From: Pseudomonadota bacterium
GTDB taxonomy: Bacteria > Pseudomonadota > Gammaproteobacteria > Burkholderiales > Rhodocyclaceae
Direction: 5' to 3'
Assembly (NCBI GenBank): GCA_018261895.1
Contig: JAGTRT010000003.1
Span: 62,001 to 126,000 of the forward strand
DNA length: 64,000 nucleotides
A model generated the notes under the pieces. It did no database searches, was not told where the DNA came from, and saw only the letters and a list, made by a program, of their open reading frames with translations. Made by a program: the position numbers and the translations under genes. Below are positions 8,054-17,029 of the stretch, piece by piece (positions within the stretch are counted from its first letter, which is position 1; each line of letters opens with the position of its first letter).

Positions 8054-9454
8054 TCAGTTTTTTCGGCTCAGGCCATGCTTGTCCAGGCGATAGCGCAAGG
8101 TGTCTCGCGATATGCCGAGAAGTCGGGCCGCGTGCGTGACGTTCCATGCCGTTTTGGTCAGCGCCTGCGAGAGCATTTCGCGCTCGGCGCGCTCCAGCGT
8201 CAGGCCCTGCTCGAGGGAGGTGCTTTGCTGAACCATCGGATCGCTGCCCAGGGGGTTTCCCAGAACCGCGCAAAACGGCAGGTGGGATGGTTCGATGACG
8301 GGATCTTTGGCCAGAAGGACCGTTTGCTCGATGACATTGCGCAACTCCCGCACATTGCCCGGCCACGGGTAATTGAGCATGGCTTTCTCCGCCTCGGCAC
8401 TGAAACGCAGCGGCCCCTTGTGATAACGCCCGCATTGATGTGCCAGAAAATGCCTGGCCAGCAGAAGGATGTCTTCTCCCCGCTCACGCAGGGCGGGAAG
8501 CCCCAGCTGGACGATTCTCAATCGGAAATACAGGTCGGACCGGAACCGTCCTTCACTGACCAGGCGCTCCAGTGGCTGATGGGTTGCGGCGACGATGCGG
8601 ACATTGACTTTTTGGTCGCGAACGCTGCCGAGCCGGCGAATGGTTTTTTCCTCCAGCAACTTGAGAAGCTTGACCTGTAGCGCCACATCCATGTCGCCGA
8701 TTTCATCGAGGAAGAGTGTGCCGCCATCCGCCGCTTCAACCAGGCCCAGCTTGCGTTCCTTGGCGTCGGTAAAGGCACCGCGCTCATGACCGAACAACTC
8801 TGCTTCCAGAAGCTGGGCGGGAATCGATCCGCAATTCAGTTCGATGAAGGGGCCGGCCTTGCGTGGGCCATCGTAGTGGATCGCTCTGGCCAGAACCTCC
8901 TTCCCGGTTCCGGTTTCGCCGGTGATCAGTACGGCCGGAGGTTCGTCGTCGCCCAGTGCCGCCTCGGCCTCGAGAAGACGCTGCACCAGATCCTTCAGTT
9001 GCCGGATCGGGTGTGAGTCTCCCAGAAGGCGAGCGATACCGCTGCCCTGGCTTTCGCGATCGCGGTAGTAAGCAAGGTTTTTTTCGGTACGTTCGGCACC
9101 CAATACCTTTTCGATCAGCAGCTTCAACTTGCCGAGCACGACTGGTTTGGTCAGAAAATCCACGGCGCCGAGCTTCATCGCCTCAACCGCCATGTCGACA
9201 CTGGCTTGGCCGGTGAGCATGATGACGGGGATTCCCGGATCCTGGCGATGGAGTTGCGCCAGAAATTCCAGGCCATTCCGCCCCGGGAGCTGGTAATCAA
9301 GCAGGATGATGTCAGGGCGAAATTCATCGATTTGCTGCTGGCCGTCTTCTGCACTTTCCGCCGTTCTGACATCAAAGCCGCTACGTTCCAGATACAGGCG
9401 AATGTTCTTTGCGAGGATGGTTTCATCCTCGATAATCAGGACGCCATTGGTCAT
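8054..9454 (-). CDS. NtrC-family sigma-54-dependent response regulator
   Basis: The domains are a receiver (1-120; phosphoacceptor D53 in LLDYQLPG, acidic pair E9-D10), an AAA+ domain (about 140-375; Walker A GETGTGKE, Walker B GGTLFLDEIGD) and a Fis-type HTH (C-terminal, AARLLGISRDTLRYRLDK). The sigma-54 contact loop reads GAFTDA instead of GAFTGA, a known natural variant at the last-but-one position. The length of 466 is normal. It lies eight bases downstream of its histidine kinase. The divergent outer-membrane protein gene, with a candidate sigma-54 promoter at 10877-10892, is the most likely target; that link is inference. Confidence 0.92.
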   Translation of the reverse strand: MTNGVLIIEDETILAKNIRLYLERSGFDVRTAESAEDGQQQIDEFRPDIILLDYQLPGRNGLEFLAQLHRQDPGIPVIMLTGQASVDMAVEAMKLGAVDFLTKPVVLGKLKLLIEKVLGAERTEKNLAYYRDRESQGSGIARLLGDSHPIRQLKDLVQRLLEAEAALGDDEPPAVLITGETGTGKEVLARAIHYDGPRKAGPFIELNCGSIPAQLLEAELFGHERGAFTDAKERKLGLVEAADGGTLFLDEIGDMDVALQVKLLKLLEEKTIRRLGSVRDQKVNVRIVAATHQPLERLVSEGRFRSDLYFRLRIVQLGLPALRERGEDILLLARHFLAHQCGRYHKGPLRFSAEAEKAMLNYPWPGNVRELRNVIEQTVLLAKDPVIEPSHLPFCAVLGNPLGSDPMVQQSTSLEQGLTLERAEREMLSQALTKTAWNVTHAARLLGISRDTLRYRLDKHGLSRKN

Positions 9455-9461
9455 TTTTATC

Positions 9462-10829
9462 TCATTTCCATGGGGATAGATTCAGCCGCACTACCGTGCC
9501 GGCACCCGGGCTGCTGTCCAGTTCGACTGAACCGCCGAGCCGTTCGACTACGCGTCGGACGAGCGGGAGTCCGAGGCCAAGGCCTTTGGATTTGCTGGTA
9601 AAGAATGGTTTGAAGACGGAGCCCATATCCAGGGCGGAAATTCCCGGTCCGTTATCGCGTATTTCGGCAACGATTTTGCCTCCTTGGCCGGCATGACTGG
9701 ACAGGGTGATTTCGCCACCCGAGCCCATGGCTTCCATCGCGTTGGCGATCAGGCTGCCGATCAGTTGCGAGAGCAGCGGGGCATCGCCCCGAATGTCAGG
9801 CAAGTCCTTGGCAAGGTCGAGCCGGGCCTTGATCTGGCGGCGCTCCAGTTCCCGGGCATAGTTGCCCAGAGACTCCTCGAGAATGGCATTCAGGCTGACC
9901 GCCGAGAGATTGGCGTGCGAAGGCTTGGCATAAGTCAGTAACTGCCGCACCCAGCCCTCCAGTCGATCAACCTGCTCGATGATGTCCTGGGCGCTCTCCC
10001 GGGCTTCAGGCGGCAGCTGGCTCTCCAGGGAAAGCTCGGCTGATGAACGAATCGACGCCAGCGGATTGCGGAGCCCATGCGCAACGGCAGAGCCCATTTC
10101 GCCGACGACGGCCAGTGACTCGTTTTCAATCAATTGGTCTTCCTGCGCCAACATGATCCGATGGGCACGATGGACGATCCAGAATAGCGTGAGATAGAGG
10201 AAAACGCCCGCTGCGGCGGTGGCGAACCAGATGAGCCTCACCCCGGTTTCAATGGCCGCGAAGATATCTCGCGGAACCTTGTAAAGCTCGACGACACCGA
10301 CCACTTGGCGTCCGGACGGGGCGAAGATCGGGATGTAGCTCTCAATGAAACGGTTGCCGCTGTTGGCCAGATGTTGGTGCTCGGATTTTGGCAGATGAGC
10401 GGGGTCGGTCATGCCGCTATGAACGACAAGTTCGGCCTGCAAAGCTTCCTCCAACTCATCATTCCGGTCAAAGCGTTGTCCGATCAGCGATGGGTCGCTG
10501 GACCAAATCATGTGGCGATCGGCCGAATAGACGTTGGTCCGCAAAACCCCGGGCATGCGGTTCATGTGATCGAGGAAGTTCTGAAGTTGGGCTGCCGTCG
10601 CATTGCGGGAGCCGTCGAAGTAAGCGAAGGCATTTTCGGTCGCCACCATGCTGCGCACAAAACCGGCTGTAATTTCAGCTTCCTGACGAATCATCCTGTC
10701 CGTCAGAAAGCCCGAAAACATTGACGCTGCAAGGATACTCACCAGCGCGATCGAGAGCAGTGCGGTCAGCGAAAACCAGCGAATCAGATTGAAGGGCCTG
10801 ATTTGTCTGCTTGCGCTTGAAATATGCAT
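9462..10829 (-). CDS. membrane-bound sensor histidine kinase
   Basis: The 455-residue kinase has TM helices at about 17-40 and 198-220 enclosing a periplasmic sensor of about 155 residues. A DHp domain follows with the phosphoacceptor in VAHGLRNPLASI, then a HATPase_c domain with N box (LIANAMEA), G1 (DNGPGI), F box (FKPFFTSK) and G2 (GLGLGLPL). It has the architecture of kinases paired with NtrC-type regulators. AGGAAG lies six bases before the ATG. The kinase and regulator form one operon. The periplasmic ligand is unknown. Confidence 0.9.
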   Translation of the reverse strand: MHISSASRQIRPFNLIRWFSLTALLSIALVSILAASMFSGFLTDRMIRQEAEITAGFVRSMVATENAFAYFDGSRNATAAQLQNFLDHMNRMPGVLRTNVYSADRHMIWSSDPSLIGQRFDRNDELEEALQAELVVHSGMTDPAHLPKSEHQHLANSGNRFIESYIPIFAPSGRQVVGVVELYKVPRDIFAAIETGVRLIWFATAAAGVFLYLTLFWIVHRAHRIMLAQEDQLIENESLAVVGEMGSAVAHGLRNPLASIRSSAELSLESQLPPEARESAQDIIEQVDRLEGWVRQLLTYAKPSHANLSAVSLNAILEESLGNYARELERRQIKARLDLAKDLPDIRGDAPLLSQLIGSLIANAMEAMGSGGEITLSSHAGQGGKIVAEIRDNGPGISALDMGSVFKPFFTSKSKGLGLGLPLVRRVVERLGGSVELDSSPGAGTVVRLNLSPWK

Positions 10830-10876
10830 CGTGGCTTCCTGGAGTTGGACGCAGGGGAGTGCACTGAAAACTGACT

Positions 10877-10892
10877 AGGAATGCACTTTGCT
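10877..10892 (+). promoter_or_regulatory. candidate sigma-54 promoter
   Basis: AGGAAT-N5-TTGCT has the invariant GG and GC dinucleotides exactly 12 bases apart as in the -24/-12 consensus (TGGCAC-N5-TTGCW). The -24 half is weak. It lies 36 bases before the ATG of the outer-membrane protein, downstream of a GTGCA...TGCAC dyad. The neighbouring operon encodes a sigma-54 activator. Confidence 0.5.
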
Positions 10893-10928
10893 TAGGGGAG
10901 TGAACGATCCTTTTAGTCAGATTATTCC

Positions 10929-11693
10929 ATGAACCGCATTTTTCGCTGCTTGAGAATTATTCGCCCCTTTTCATGGGCTTTGCTGCTCGGTATTTCCGGC
11001 GCGGCTGTTGCCCAGACGACAGTCAGTGTCAATGTGGATTACGCCGAGGGGCGCTACGGTGAAAGCGAGAAATCCAGTACCTGGACCATGCCCTTGATTG
11101 TCAGGCACCAGGCAGGAAATTTTTATGTAAAACTGAATATGCCATATGTACGCGCTACCGGAACGGCGGTGGCGGGCGGCGATCGTTTTTCAACGACCCG
11201 GCAGGTGCAAGAGGGATATGGCGATCTCGTCATTTCAAGTGCATACGGCATCTTGTCCAGCCCGGACTCCGGCTTTGCGCTCGACATCGGAGCCAAAGCC
11301 AAGATCGCAACGGCCGATAAGCAAAACGACCTGATTACAACGGGAAAAAACGACTATTCCGCGATGCTTGATGCCTTCCAGACCATCGGCGGCGTGTCCA
11401 TACATGCCTCACTCGGATGGACAAAAAAAGGAGATCCGGAAGGCGTGAATTACCGGGATCCTTGGTTCTCGGCGCTTGGCCTCAGCTACAAGATTTCAGA
11501 CGGCGCGAGCATCGGCACCTTCTACGATTTTCGCCAGAAAGTCACGTCAGGTGGAGATCCCGTCAAGGAAGGCATGATTTTCTCGGAATTCAGGTTTGCC
11601 GGAGGATATCGAATGCTCGCCTATGTCGTTCGCGGATTTTCCGATGCCAGCCCGGATCTTGGGGCCGGGGTAACGTTCAGCGTTCGATTCTGA
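10929..11693 (+). CDS. outer-membrane beta-barrel protein
   Basis: The signal peptide ends at AVAQ (about residue 29). The rest alternates hydrophobic and polar residues in strands (for example FYVKLNMPYVRA, GYRMLAYVVRGFSDAS) and ends in FSVRF, with a terminal aromatic residue as needed for BAM-dependent insertion. At 254 residues it could make a barrel of about 10-12 strands. It is divergent from the histidine kinase/NtrC operon and has a candidate sigma-54 promoter, so it is probably the regulated output, perhaps a porin or envelope-stress protein. The family was not firmly recognised. Confidence 0.7.
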   Translation: MNRIFRCLRIIRPFSWALLLGISGAAVAQTTVSVNVDYAEGRYGESEKSSTWTMPLIVRHQAGNFYVKLNMPYVRATGTAVAGGDRFSTTRQVQEGYGDLVISSAYGILSSPDSGFALDIGAKAKIATADKQNDLITTGKNDYSAMLDAFQTIGGVSIHASLGWTKKGDPEGVNYRDPWFSALGLSYKISDGASIGTFYDFRQKVTSGGDPVKEGMIFSEFRFAGGYRMLAYVVRGFSDASPDLGAGVTFSVRF

Positions 11694-11768
11694 AGCCTGC
11701 TATTCGGTTCTTTTGCGGGTGATCTGGCAGCGAATATCGATGCCTCCGGGCGTGTTGATGCGCCGAGA

Positions 11769-13514
11769 TCAGGGTTTTTCTTCCCGGTTTTCAAGTGCCT
11801 TTGCGTTCTCATAAAACGCCCTGAGGGTCGAATAGCGTTCGGCGCGGACATTCCGTATTCTGGACATGGCTTTCTCAACGGGGATGCCGAACTGGACCAG
11901 GGCCTCCACCGCGATCATCAGGCTGCCTTCGAGAACTTCGGGAATGACTTCAGTGGCACCGGCTGCCTTCAGCCTGGCGACCGCAGAATCGTCCGCAGCG
12001 CGTACGATCACAGGAATGCCTCCTTTTTCCTGATGCACCAGATGCAGCACCCGTTCGGCAGAATAGATGTCGTGATAGGAGATTACCACGCCCCGGCATC
12101 TTGCGATGCCGGCCGCTTTCAATACTTCCAGCCGGTCAGCATTGCCGAAAACCACGACGCCGCCCGGAGGGGGTGCCTTTTTGACGATGCCGGGGCTGAT
12201 GTCGAGTGCGATGAACTCGATGCCCTCTTCCGAGAGGAAGCGTCCAATCTGCTCGCCGGTGCGGCCATAACCACAAAGAATCACGTGGTTTTCCTTGGTG
12301 AACGAACCGACGGCGATGTCGTGGATGGTCTTGGCTTTGTGCGCCCAGTCACCTCGTGCCATCTCTCCGGATTTCTTGGCTACCCATTCAATCATGAAGG
12401 GGGCGATGAACATCGAGATGAGCATCGCGGACAGTGTCAGTTGAAAGACGTCCTGTGGGACAAGTTTCAGGCCAAAACCCAATTGAATCAGGACAAGACC
12501 GAATTCCCCAGCCTGGGAGAGTTGGGCTGCGGTTCGGAGGCCGACGTTGAGCGGGCTTCCGGACAGGCGCGCGATGAGCAGAACAACGATCCCCTTGCCG
12601 CCGATCAGCAGGGCCACTGCCAGCAGGAGTGATGGCAAATGCGTGACCACGTACATCACGTCCAGCATCATCCCCACGGTGACAAAAAACAAGCCAAGCA
12701 AAATGTCGCGGAATGGACGGATATCGGCCTCGACCTGATGTCGATACATGGTTTCCGAGATCAGCATGCCGCCAATGAAGGCGCCCAGCGCGAGGGAGAG
12801 GCCTGCGGCATGCGTTGCGAATCCCAGGGCCAGGACGATCCACAAAGCGGTCAGTACGAAGAGTTCCTCGGAATGGCGATGGGCGACGGTGTCGAGCAGC
12901 ATCTGCATCGGGCGCCTCCCCAGGCCAATCAACACGATCAGGAGGGCCACCGTTTGCAGCAGGGCCATTCCCATCGCCTCGGTCAGGTCAGCGGGTTGGC
13001 GGGCCAGGGCGGGGATCAGGATCAGGCACGGGACAACCGCAATATCCTGAAACAGCAGCACACCCATGGTTTGCCGGCCTGATCGCGAATGGAGTTCGAA
13101 TCGCTCGGAGAGCATTCTGGCAACAATGGCGGTGGACGACATGGCGACGGCCAGTCCGACGACGAGACCGGCTTCCCAGCGTTGTCCATAGCCGAACATG
13201 GCGGCCAGCGTTGTCGCTGTTGCGGTAATGACGAGTTGCGCACCGCCAAATCCGAAAACCATGGCCTGCATCGAGCGCAATCGGCTCACGCTGAATTCCA
13301 GGCCAATGGAGAACATCAGGAAAACGACGCCGAATTCGGCCAGTGAACTGACTTCCTCGAATTCGGCCAGAATTTTCAGGCCATGGGGGCCGAGCGCAAT
13401 TCCAACCAGCAAATAGGCCAGCAAGGATGGCAAACGGAGGCTTCTGGCCAGGAAGACCGCAAAAACGGCGGTGGTCAGCAAGAGCAATATGGCGAGGAGC
13501 GCGCTGTGATCCAT
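11769..13514 (-). CDS. Kef-type monovalent cation:proton antiporter (CPA2) with TrkA-N domain
   Basis: The N-terminal ~375 residues form a 12-13 helix Na+/H+-exchanger-type membrane domain (MDHSALLAILLLLTTAVFAV onward, with GVVFLMFSIGLEFS and SSTAIVARML). A cytosolic Rossmann TrkA-N/RCK domain follows (HVILCGYGRTGEQIG, a GxGxxG nucleotide site, then ALDISPG). The length of 581 fits KefB/KefC-like proteins. These export K+ or Na+ in exchange for protons. No ancillary kefF/kefG gene is adjacent. The gene stands alone between the outer-membrane protein and the paa island. Confidence 0.88.
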   Translation of the reverse strand: MDHSALLAILLLLTTAVFAVFLARSLRLPSLLAYLLVGIALGPHGLKILAEFEEVSSLAEFGVVFLMFSIGLEFSVSRLRSMQAMVFGFGGAQLVITATATTLAAMFGYGQRWEAGLVVGLAVAMSSTAIVARMLSERFELHSRSGRQTMGVLLFQDIAVVPCLILIPALARQPADLTEAMGMALLQTVALLIVLIGLGRRPMQMLLDTVAHRHSEELFVLTALWIVLALGFATHAAGLSLALGAFIGGMLISETMYRHQVEADIRPFRDILLGLFFVTVGMMLDVMYVVTHLPSLLLAVALLIGGKGIVVLLIARLSGSPLNVGLRTAAQLSQAGEFGLVLIQLGFGLKLVPQDVFQLTLSAMLISMFIAPFMIEWVAKKSGEMARGDWAHKAKTIHDIAVGSFTKENHVILCGYGRTGEQIGRFLSEEGIEFIALDISPGIVKKAPPPGGVVVFGNADRLEVLKAAGIARCRGVVISYHDIYSAERVLHLVHQEKGGIPVIVRAADDSAVARLKAAGATEVIPEVLEGSLMIAVEALVQFGIPVEKAMSRIRNVRAERYSTLRAFYENAKALENREEKP

Positions 13515-13719
13515 TGATTTATCGTTTTTGCGAATTTCTGCATATTACCCAGAACAACGTGAGCTGTGTTTCTGCTTGTGAGCGCATGAATCATTTTCCT
13601 GAGATAAAGAAATGGTACAGAAGTTAGTGATTTGTTTTTATATCTGTATCGCGTTTGCTTGTTGGTCTCGCTAGCATCATGAAAAATAGCCCTTCATAAA
13701 TTGTCTGAGCCGTAAAAAT

Positions 13720-13742
13720 GATACTCAGAATGGAGTAGTATC
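13720..13742. promoter_or_regulatory. candidate PaaX autoregulatory operator
   Basis: An inverted repeat GATACT-N11-AGTATC lies in the AT-rich leader of the PaaX-like gene. The GATAC half-site recurs in both divergent paa promoters at 26344-26381 and 26539-26576, although with a different half-site spacing. Confidence 0.45.
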
Positions 13743-13798
13743 TGGCGCGCTGCTTGCATCCTCGTCTCAATGAACAATGTCAAATTCGTACCTTTGCC

Positions 13799-14746
13799 GT
13801 GAACGTCGCCATCCAATCCCGCCTCGATGAATTCCGCCAGCAGCGACGCGTGCAGGCCGGGTCGCTCATCATCACCGTGTTTGGCGATGCCATCCTGCCG
13901 CGTGGTGGCCGAATCTGGCTGGGTAGCCTGATCCGCTTGCTGGAACCTCTGGAACTGAACGAACGCCTGATCCGTACCTCGGTGTTCAGGCTGGTCAAGG
14001 AAGAGTGGCTGCGCACGGAGACGGTTGGACGACGGGCGGACTACGTCCTGACCCCGTCGGGTCGTCGGCGTTTCGAGGAGGCCTCACGGCATATTTATGC
14101 GTCGCATGCGCCGCTCTGGGATCGCCGTTGGCGCCTCATCCTGGTGGTTGGCGATCTGGAGCCCAAGGTTCGTGAGCAGGTTCGGCGAGCCCTCTTCTGG
14201 CAGGGCTTTGGCGTGTTGGGTGGGGATTGCTTTGTGCACCCGAGCGCTGAGCTTTCCAGCGTGCTCGATGCGCTGGTGGCGGAAGGACTGTCGTCGGCAC
14301 TGGGCTCACTGCTTCCGTTGTTTGCCGCAGATTCGCGCTCGGCGCTCTCAGCCAGCGATTCCGACCTGGTTCGCCGTTCGTGGGATTTGGGCAGCCTGGC
14401 TGAAGCCTACGGGCAGTTCGTGTCGGTCTACATGCCGATTCTCGACGAATTGCGGCGAGACCACCTGACCGACGTTAGCGAACAGGATGCTTTTTTGGTC
14501 AGGGCGTTGTTGATCCATGACTATCGTCGCCTCCTGTTGCGCGATCCGGAGTTGCCGGAAGTCTTGTTGCCAGGCGACTGGCCCGGCCAGCAGGCACGCC
14601 TGCTTTGCAAGGAACTCTACAAGCGCCTGGAGCCGCTTTCCAGCCGCCATCTCGACAAGATGCTCTGCCTTTCCGATGGTCGCGTTCCAGCCGAAGACGC
14701 GAGCCTGCCCGAGCGTTTCTCGCAGTACGACCCGCTGACCGTCTGA
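13799..14746 (+). CDS. paaX: PaaX-family phenylacetate repressor
   Basis: It aligns along its length with E. coli PaaX: N-terminal winged-helix segment (SLIITVFGDAILPRGGRIWLG, then RTSVFRLVKEEWL), the WDRRW motif, WQGFGVLGGD and the C-terminal HDYRRLLLRDPELPEVLLPGDWPG. PaaX represses paa promoters and is released by phenylacetyl-CoA. GTG 13799 is chosen because it matches the start of homologues; a TTG at 13754 is in frame and neither has a clear Shine-Dalgarno. The gene converges on paaY with no gap. The paaN/oxygenase divergent promoters are the probable targets. Confidence 0.88.
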   Translation: MNVAIQSRLDEFRQQRRVQAGSLIITVFGDAILPRGGRIWLGSLIRLLEPLELNERLIRTSVFRLVKEEWLRTETVGRRADYVLTPSGRRRFEEASRHIYASHAPLWDRRWRLILVVGDLEPKVREQVRRALFWQGFGVLGGDCFVHPSAELSSVLDALVAEGLSSALGSLLPLFAADSRSALSASDSDLVRRSWDLGSLAEAYGQFVSVYMPILDELRRDHLTDVSEQDAFLVRALLIHDYRRLLLRDPELPEVLLPGDWPGQQARLLCKELYKRLEPLSSRHLDKMLCLSDGRVPAEDASLPERFSQYDPLTV

Positions 14747-15364
14747 TCAGCTACCCCGTTTTTTCAGTTCCGTGAGCGGAATGACATCGGGCATGTGGAT
14801 GCGCTTGCGGTCTGCCTCGATCGCGGCCAATGGCGTCGTTTCGACCAGGGTTGCGAGACAGCGCCGCGTCAGATCCTGATAGGTTCGCGTTCCTTCAGAT
14901 TTCCAGGCCATTTCTTCGTCGCTCAGCGGGCGAATGACCTTGGCCGGCACGCCGGCGACCAGCGTTTGCGGCGGAATTTCCTGGCTGGCCTTGACGAAGG
15001 CCGAGGCGGCCACGATGCTCGATTCGCCGATCACCGCGTTGTCCATGATGACTGCGTTCATGCCGATGAGGGCGTTCTTGCCGATGCGGCAGCCATGCAG
15101 AACCGCACCATGTCCGATGTGCCCGTTCTCTTCGACCACCGTGTCGGTACCCGGAAAGCCGTGCATCACGCAGGTGTCCTGCAAGTTGGCGCCGGCCTCC
15201 AGTATCAGGCGACCGAAATCACCACGCAGGCTCGCGCAGGGGCCGACATAGCAGCCAGGACCCACGATGACGTCGCCAATCAGCACGGCGCTGGGATGCA
15301 CGTAGGCGGTGGGGTCGACGACCGGGACGATGCCGTCGATGGCGTAAACACGAAGTGAAGTCAT
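14747..15364 (-). CDS. paaY: PaaY-type hexapeptide-repeat thioesterase
   Basis: A left-handed beta-helix protein of the gamma-carbonic-anhydrase-like group. It has hexapeptide repeats ([20 protein letters not shown]), metal-binding HGF and GHGAVLHGC, and a C-terminal helix. PaaY in other bacteria hydrolyses the dead-end CoA esters formed when the ring-opened intermediate cyclises, protecting the phenylacetate pathway. The length of 205 is typical. It is tail-to-tail with paaX, sharing no sequence with it, and divergent from the IclR gene. Confidence 0.88.
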   Translation of the reverse strand: MTSLRVYAIDGIVPVVDPTAYVHPSAVLIGDVIVGPGCYVGPCASLRGDFGRLILEAGANLQDTCVMHGFPGTDTVVEENGHIGHGAVLHGCRIGKNALIGMNAVIMDNAVIGESSIVAASAFVKASQEIPPQTLVAGVPAKVIRPLSDEEMAWKSEGTRTYQDLTRRCLATLVETTPLAAIEADRKRIHMPDVIPLTELKKRGS

Positions 15365-15433
15365 GAATGCGTTTCTTTATAAGATGTGCTGTATTATAGA
15401 ACTAGTTTTATATAACGTAACTCAGGGGGCGGC

Positions 15434-16234
15434 ATGAGCGAAGAACTCGAAGGGAAGCATGGCGTACAGTCGCTGGAAATCGGGATGACCATCCTGCGCG
15501 CCATGGTCGATGGGCAGCGTTCGATGATGCTCAAGGATATTGCGGCAGCGGCGGACATGCCGGCGTCCAAGGCGCACCGCTATCTGGTCAGCCTGATTCG
15601 CGCCGGCCTGGTCGAGCAGGATCCGATGAGTTCGCGCTACGACCTGGGCAGTTTCGCGCTCAACCTCGGACTGGTTGCCCTTGATCGCCTTGATCGCGTT
15701 CGTCTCGGACTGAACGCCATCGCCGAAATGCGTGATGAAATCAACCAGACAACCGCGCTGGCCGTCTGGGGAGATCGTGGGCCGGTGATCGTGCGCTGGG
15801 AGCGTCCGCGCCGCCCGATCACGGTCAATGTCATTACGGGGACGGTGCTCGATCTGTTGAGTTCTGCGACCGGCCGCGTCTTTGCGGCATGGATGCCGAA
15901 AAAACTGGTTTCCCCGATGATCAACGAGGAGTTGAAAAATGCCCGCTTGCCGCCGGAGTTGAAGAGCAAGGCAGCGGTTGAGGCGATGCTCGCCGATGTG
16001 CGCGCCAAGGGGTTTGCGGCCACTAACGGTCAGCACAAGGTGCCGGGGGTCGAGGCTGTGGCGGCGCCGGTTTTCAATTTCAAGAACGAAATCACGATGT
16101 CCGTGCTGGTGGTCGGCGTTCAGGGCATGTTCGACATCTCGCCCGAGGGCGAGGTGGTGAGCAGCGTCAAGCGCCACGCCGAGGCGCTGTCCTTGCGCCT
16201 CGGTGCCAGCGGCGAGCCGAAAGTGCCGGCCTGA
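15434..16234 (+). CDS. IclR-family transcriptional regulator
   Basis: An N-terminal winged HTH (about 12-75; LEIGMTILRAMVDGQRSM, then LKDIAAAADMPASKAHRYL) is followed by the IclR effector domain (about 85-260). The start has AGGGGG seven bases upstream. IclR proteins of this type often control aromatic-acid catabolism. It is divergent from paaY across an AT-rich 69-base promoter region and converges on two enoyl-CoA hydratase genes. Its effector is unknown. Confidence 0.85.
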   Translation: MSEELEGKHGVQSLEIGMTILRAMVDGQRSMMLKDIAAAADMPASKAHRYLVSLIRAGLVEQDPMSSRYDLGSFALNLGLVALDRLDRVRLGLNAIAEMRDEINQTTALAVWGDRGPVIVRWERPRRPITVNVITGTVLDLLSSATGRVFAAWMPKKLVSPMINEELKNARLPPELKSKAAVEAMLADVRAKGFAATNGQHKVPGVEAVAAPVFNFKNEITMSVLVVGVQGMFDISPEGEVVSSVKRHAEALSLRLGASGEPKVPA

Positions 16235-16238
16235 CAAT

Positions 16239-17021
16239 TCAGGCCAGCCAGGCAGGCTGACGCTTTTCGAGAAACGCGGCGATGCCGTCCTTCGCCTCGT
16301 CGGTGGCGCGCTGGCGGGCAATGCGCTGGGCGGTTTCCTCGGATATTGAATTATCGATTTTTTTCCCGTTGACCGTCGAAATCAGGTCCTTGGCCGCTTT
16401 TTGCGCCAATGGGCCGCCTTGCAGCAGCGCGTCGACGAGCTTTCCGATGCACGCGTCGAGTTCTTCGTGCGCGACGACTTCACCGACCAGGCCAATTTCC
16501 AGCGCACGTGCCGCGCTGATGCGCTCGGCGCTCTGAAAGTAACGCAGGGCATGGCGCGGACCGATGGCGCGCAGGACGTAGGGGCTGATCGCCGACGGAA
16601 TGATGCCGAACTTTACCTCCGAGGTTGAAAAGACGGCATCGCTGCTGGCGATGGCCATGTCGCAGGCCGCCGTCAGGCCGGTGCCGCCGCCCAGTGCGGC
16701 GCCCTGGACGCGAGCGATGGTCGGCTTGCTCATTTCCGAGAGGGTGCGCAGCATGCCGGCAAACTTGCGTGCATCCTCGACGTTCTGCTCGTGGGTGAAT
16801 TGCGCGGCGCGCTTCATCCAGTTGAGGTCGGCGCCGGCAGAAAAATGCTTGCCACGGCCGCCGAGGATGACGACGCGGACGCTCTGGTCGGCATCAAGTT
16901 GGTCGCAGGCTCGGGCCAACTCGGCGATGAGCTGCTCGTCGAAGGCGTTGAGGACCGCCGGGCGGTTCATCCAGATCGTTGCGACCTTGCCGCTGCGTTC
17001 GATTTCGAGGGTTTCGTACAT
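16239..17021 (-). CDS. enoyl-CoA hydratase/isomerase, methylglutaconyl-CoA hydratase-like
   Basis: A 260-residue crotonase. The oxyanion-hole segments are visible (FSAGADLNWMKR and ALGGGTGLTAACD), as is the catalytic acidic pair region (STSEVKFGIIPSAISPYV). The GADLNWM motif is typical of methylglutaconyl-CoA/carboxygeranoyl-CoA hydratases (LiuC/AUH group), not of PaaF. It follows a second crotonase by eight bases. Part of the coding sequence near 16364 contains a diverged dispersed element. Its substrate in this aromatic island is uncertain. Confidence 0.8.
   Translation of the reverse strand: MYETLEIERSGKVATIWMNRPAVLNAFDEQLIAELARACDQLDADQSVRVVILGGRGKHFSAGADLNWMKRAAQFTHEQNVEDARKFAGMLRTLSEMSKPTIARVQGAALGGGTGLTAACDMAIASSDAVFSTSEVKFGIIPSAISPYVLRAIGPRHALRYFQSAERISAARALEIGLVGEVVAHEELDACIGKLVDALLQGGPLAQKAAKDLISTVNGKKIDNSISEETAQRIARQRATDEAKDGIAAFLEKRQPAWLA
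16354..16380 (+). repeat. dispersed element, copy 2 (diverged, inside a coding sequence)
   Basis: A seven-base T tract then CCCGTTGACCGT, one mismatch from the core. On the coding strand it encodes STVNGKKI of the crotonase. Confidence 0.5.
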
Positions 17022-17029
17022 GGTCTGCC

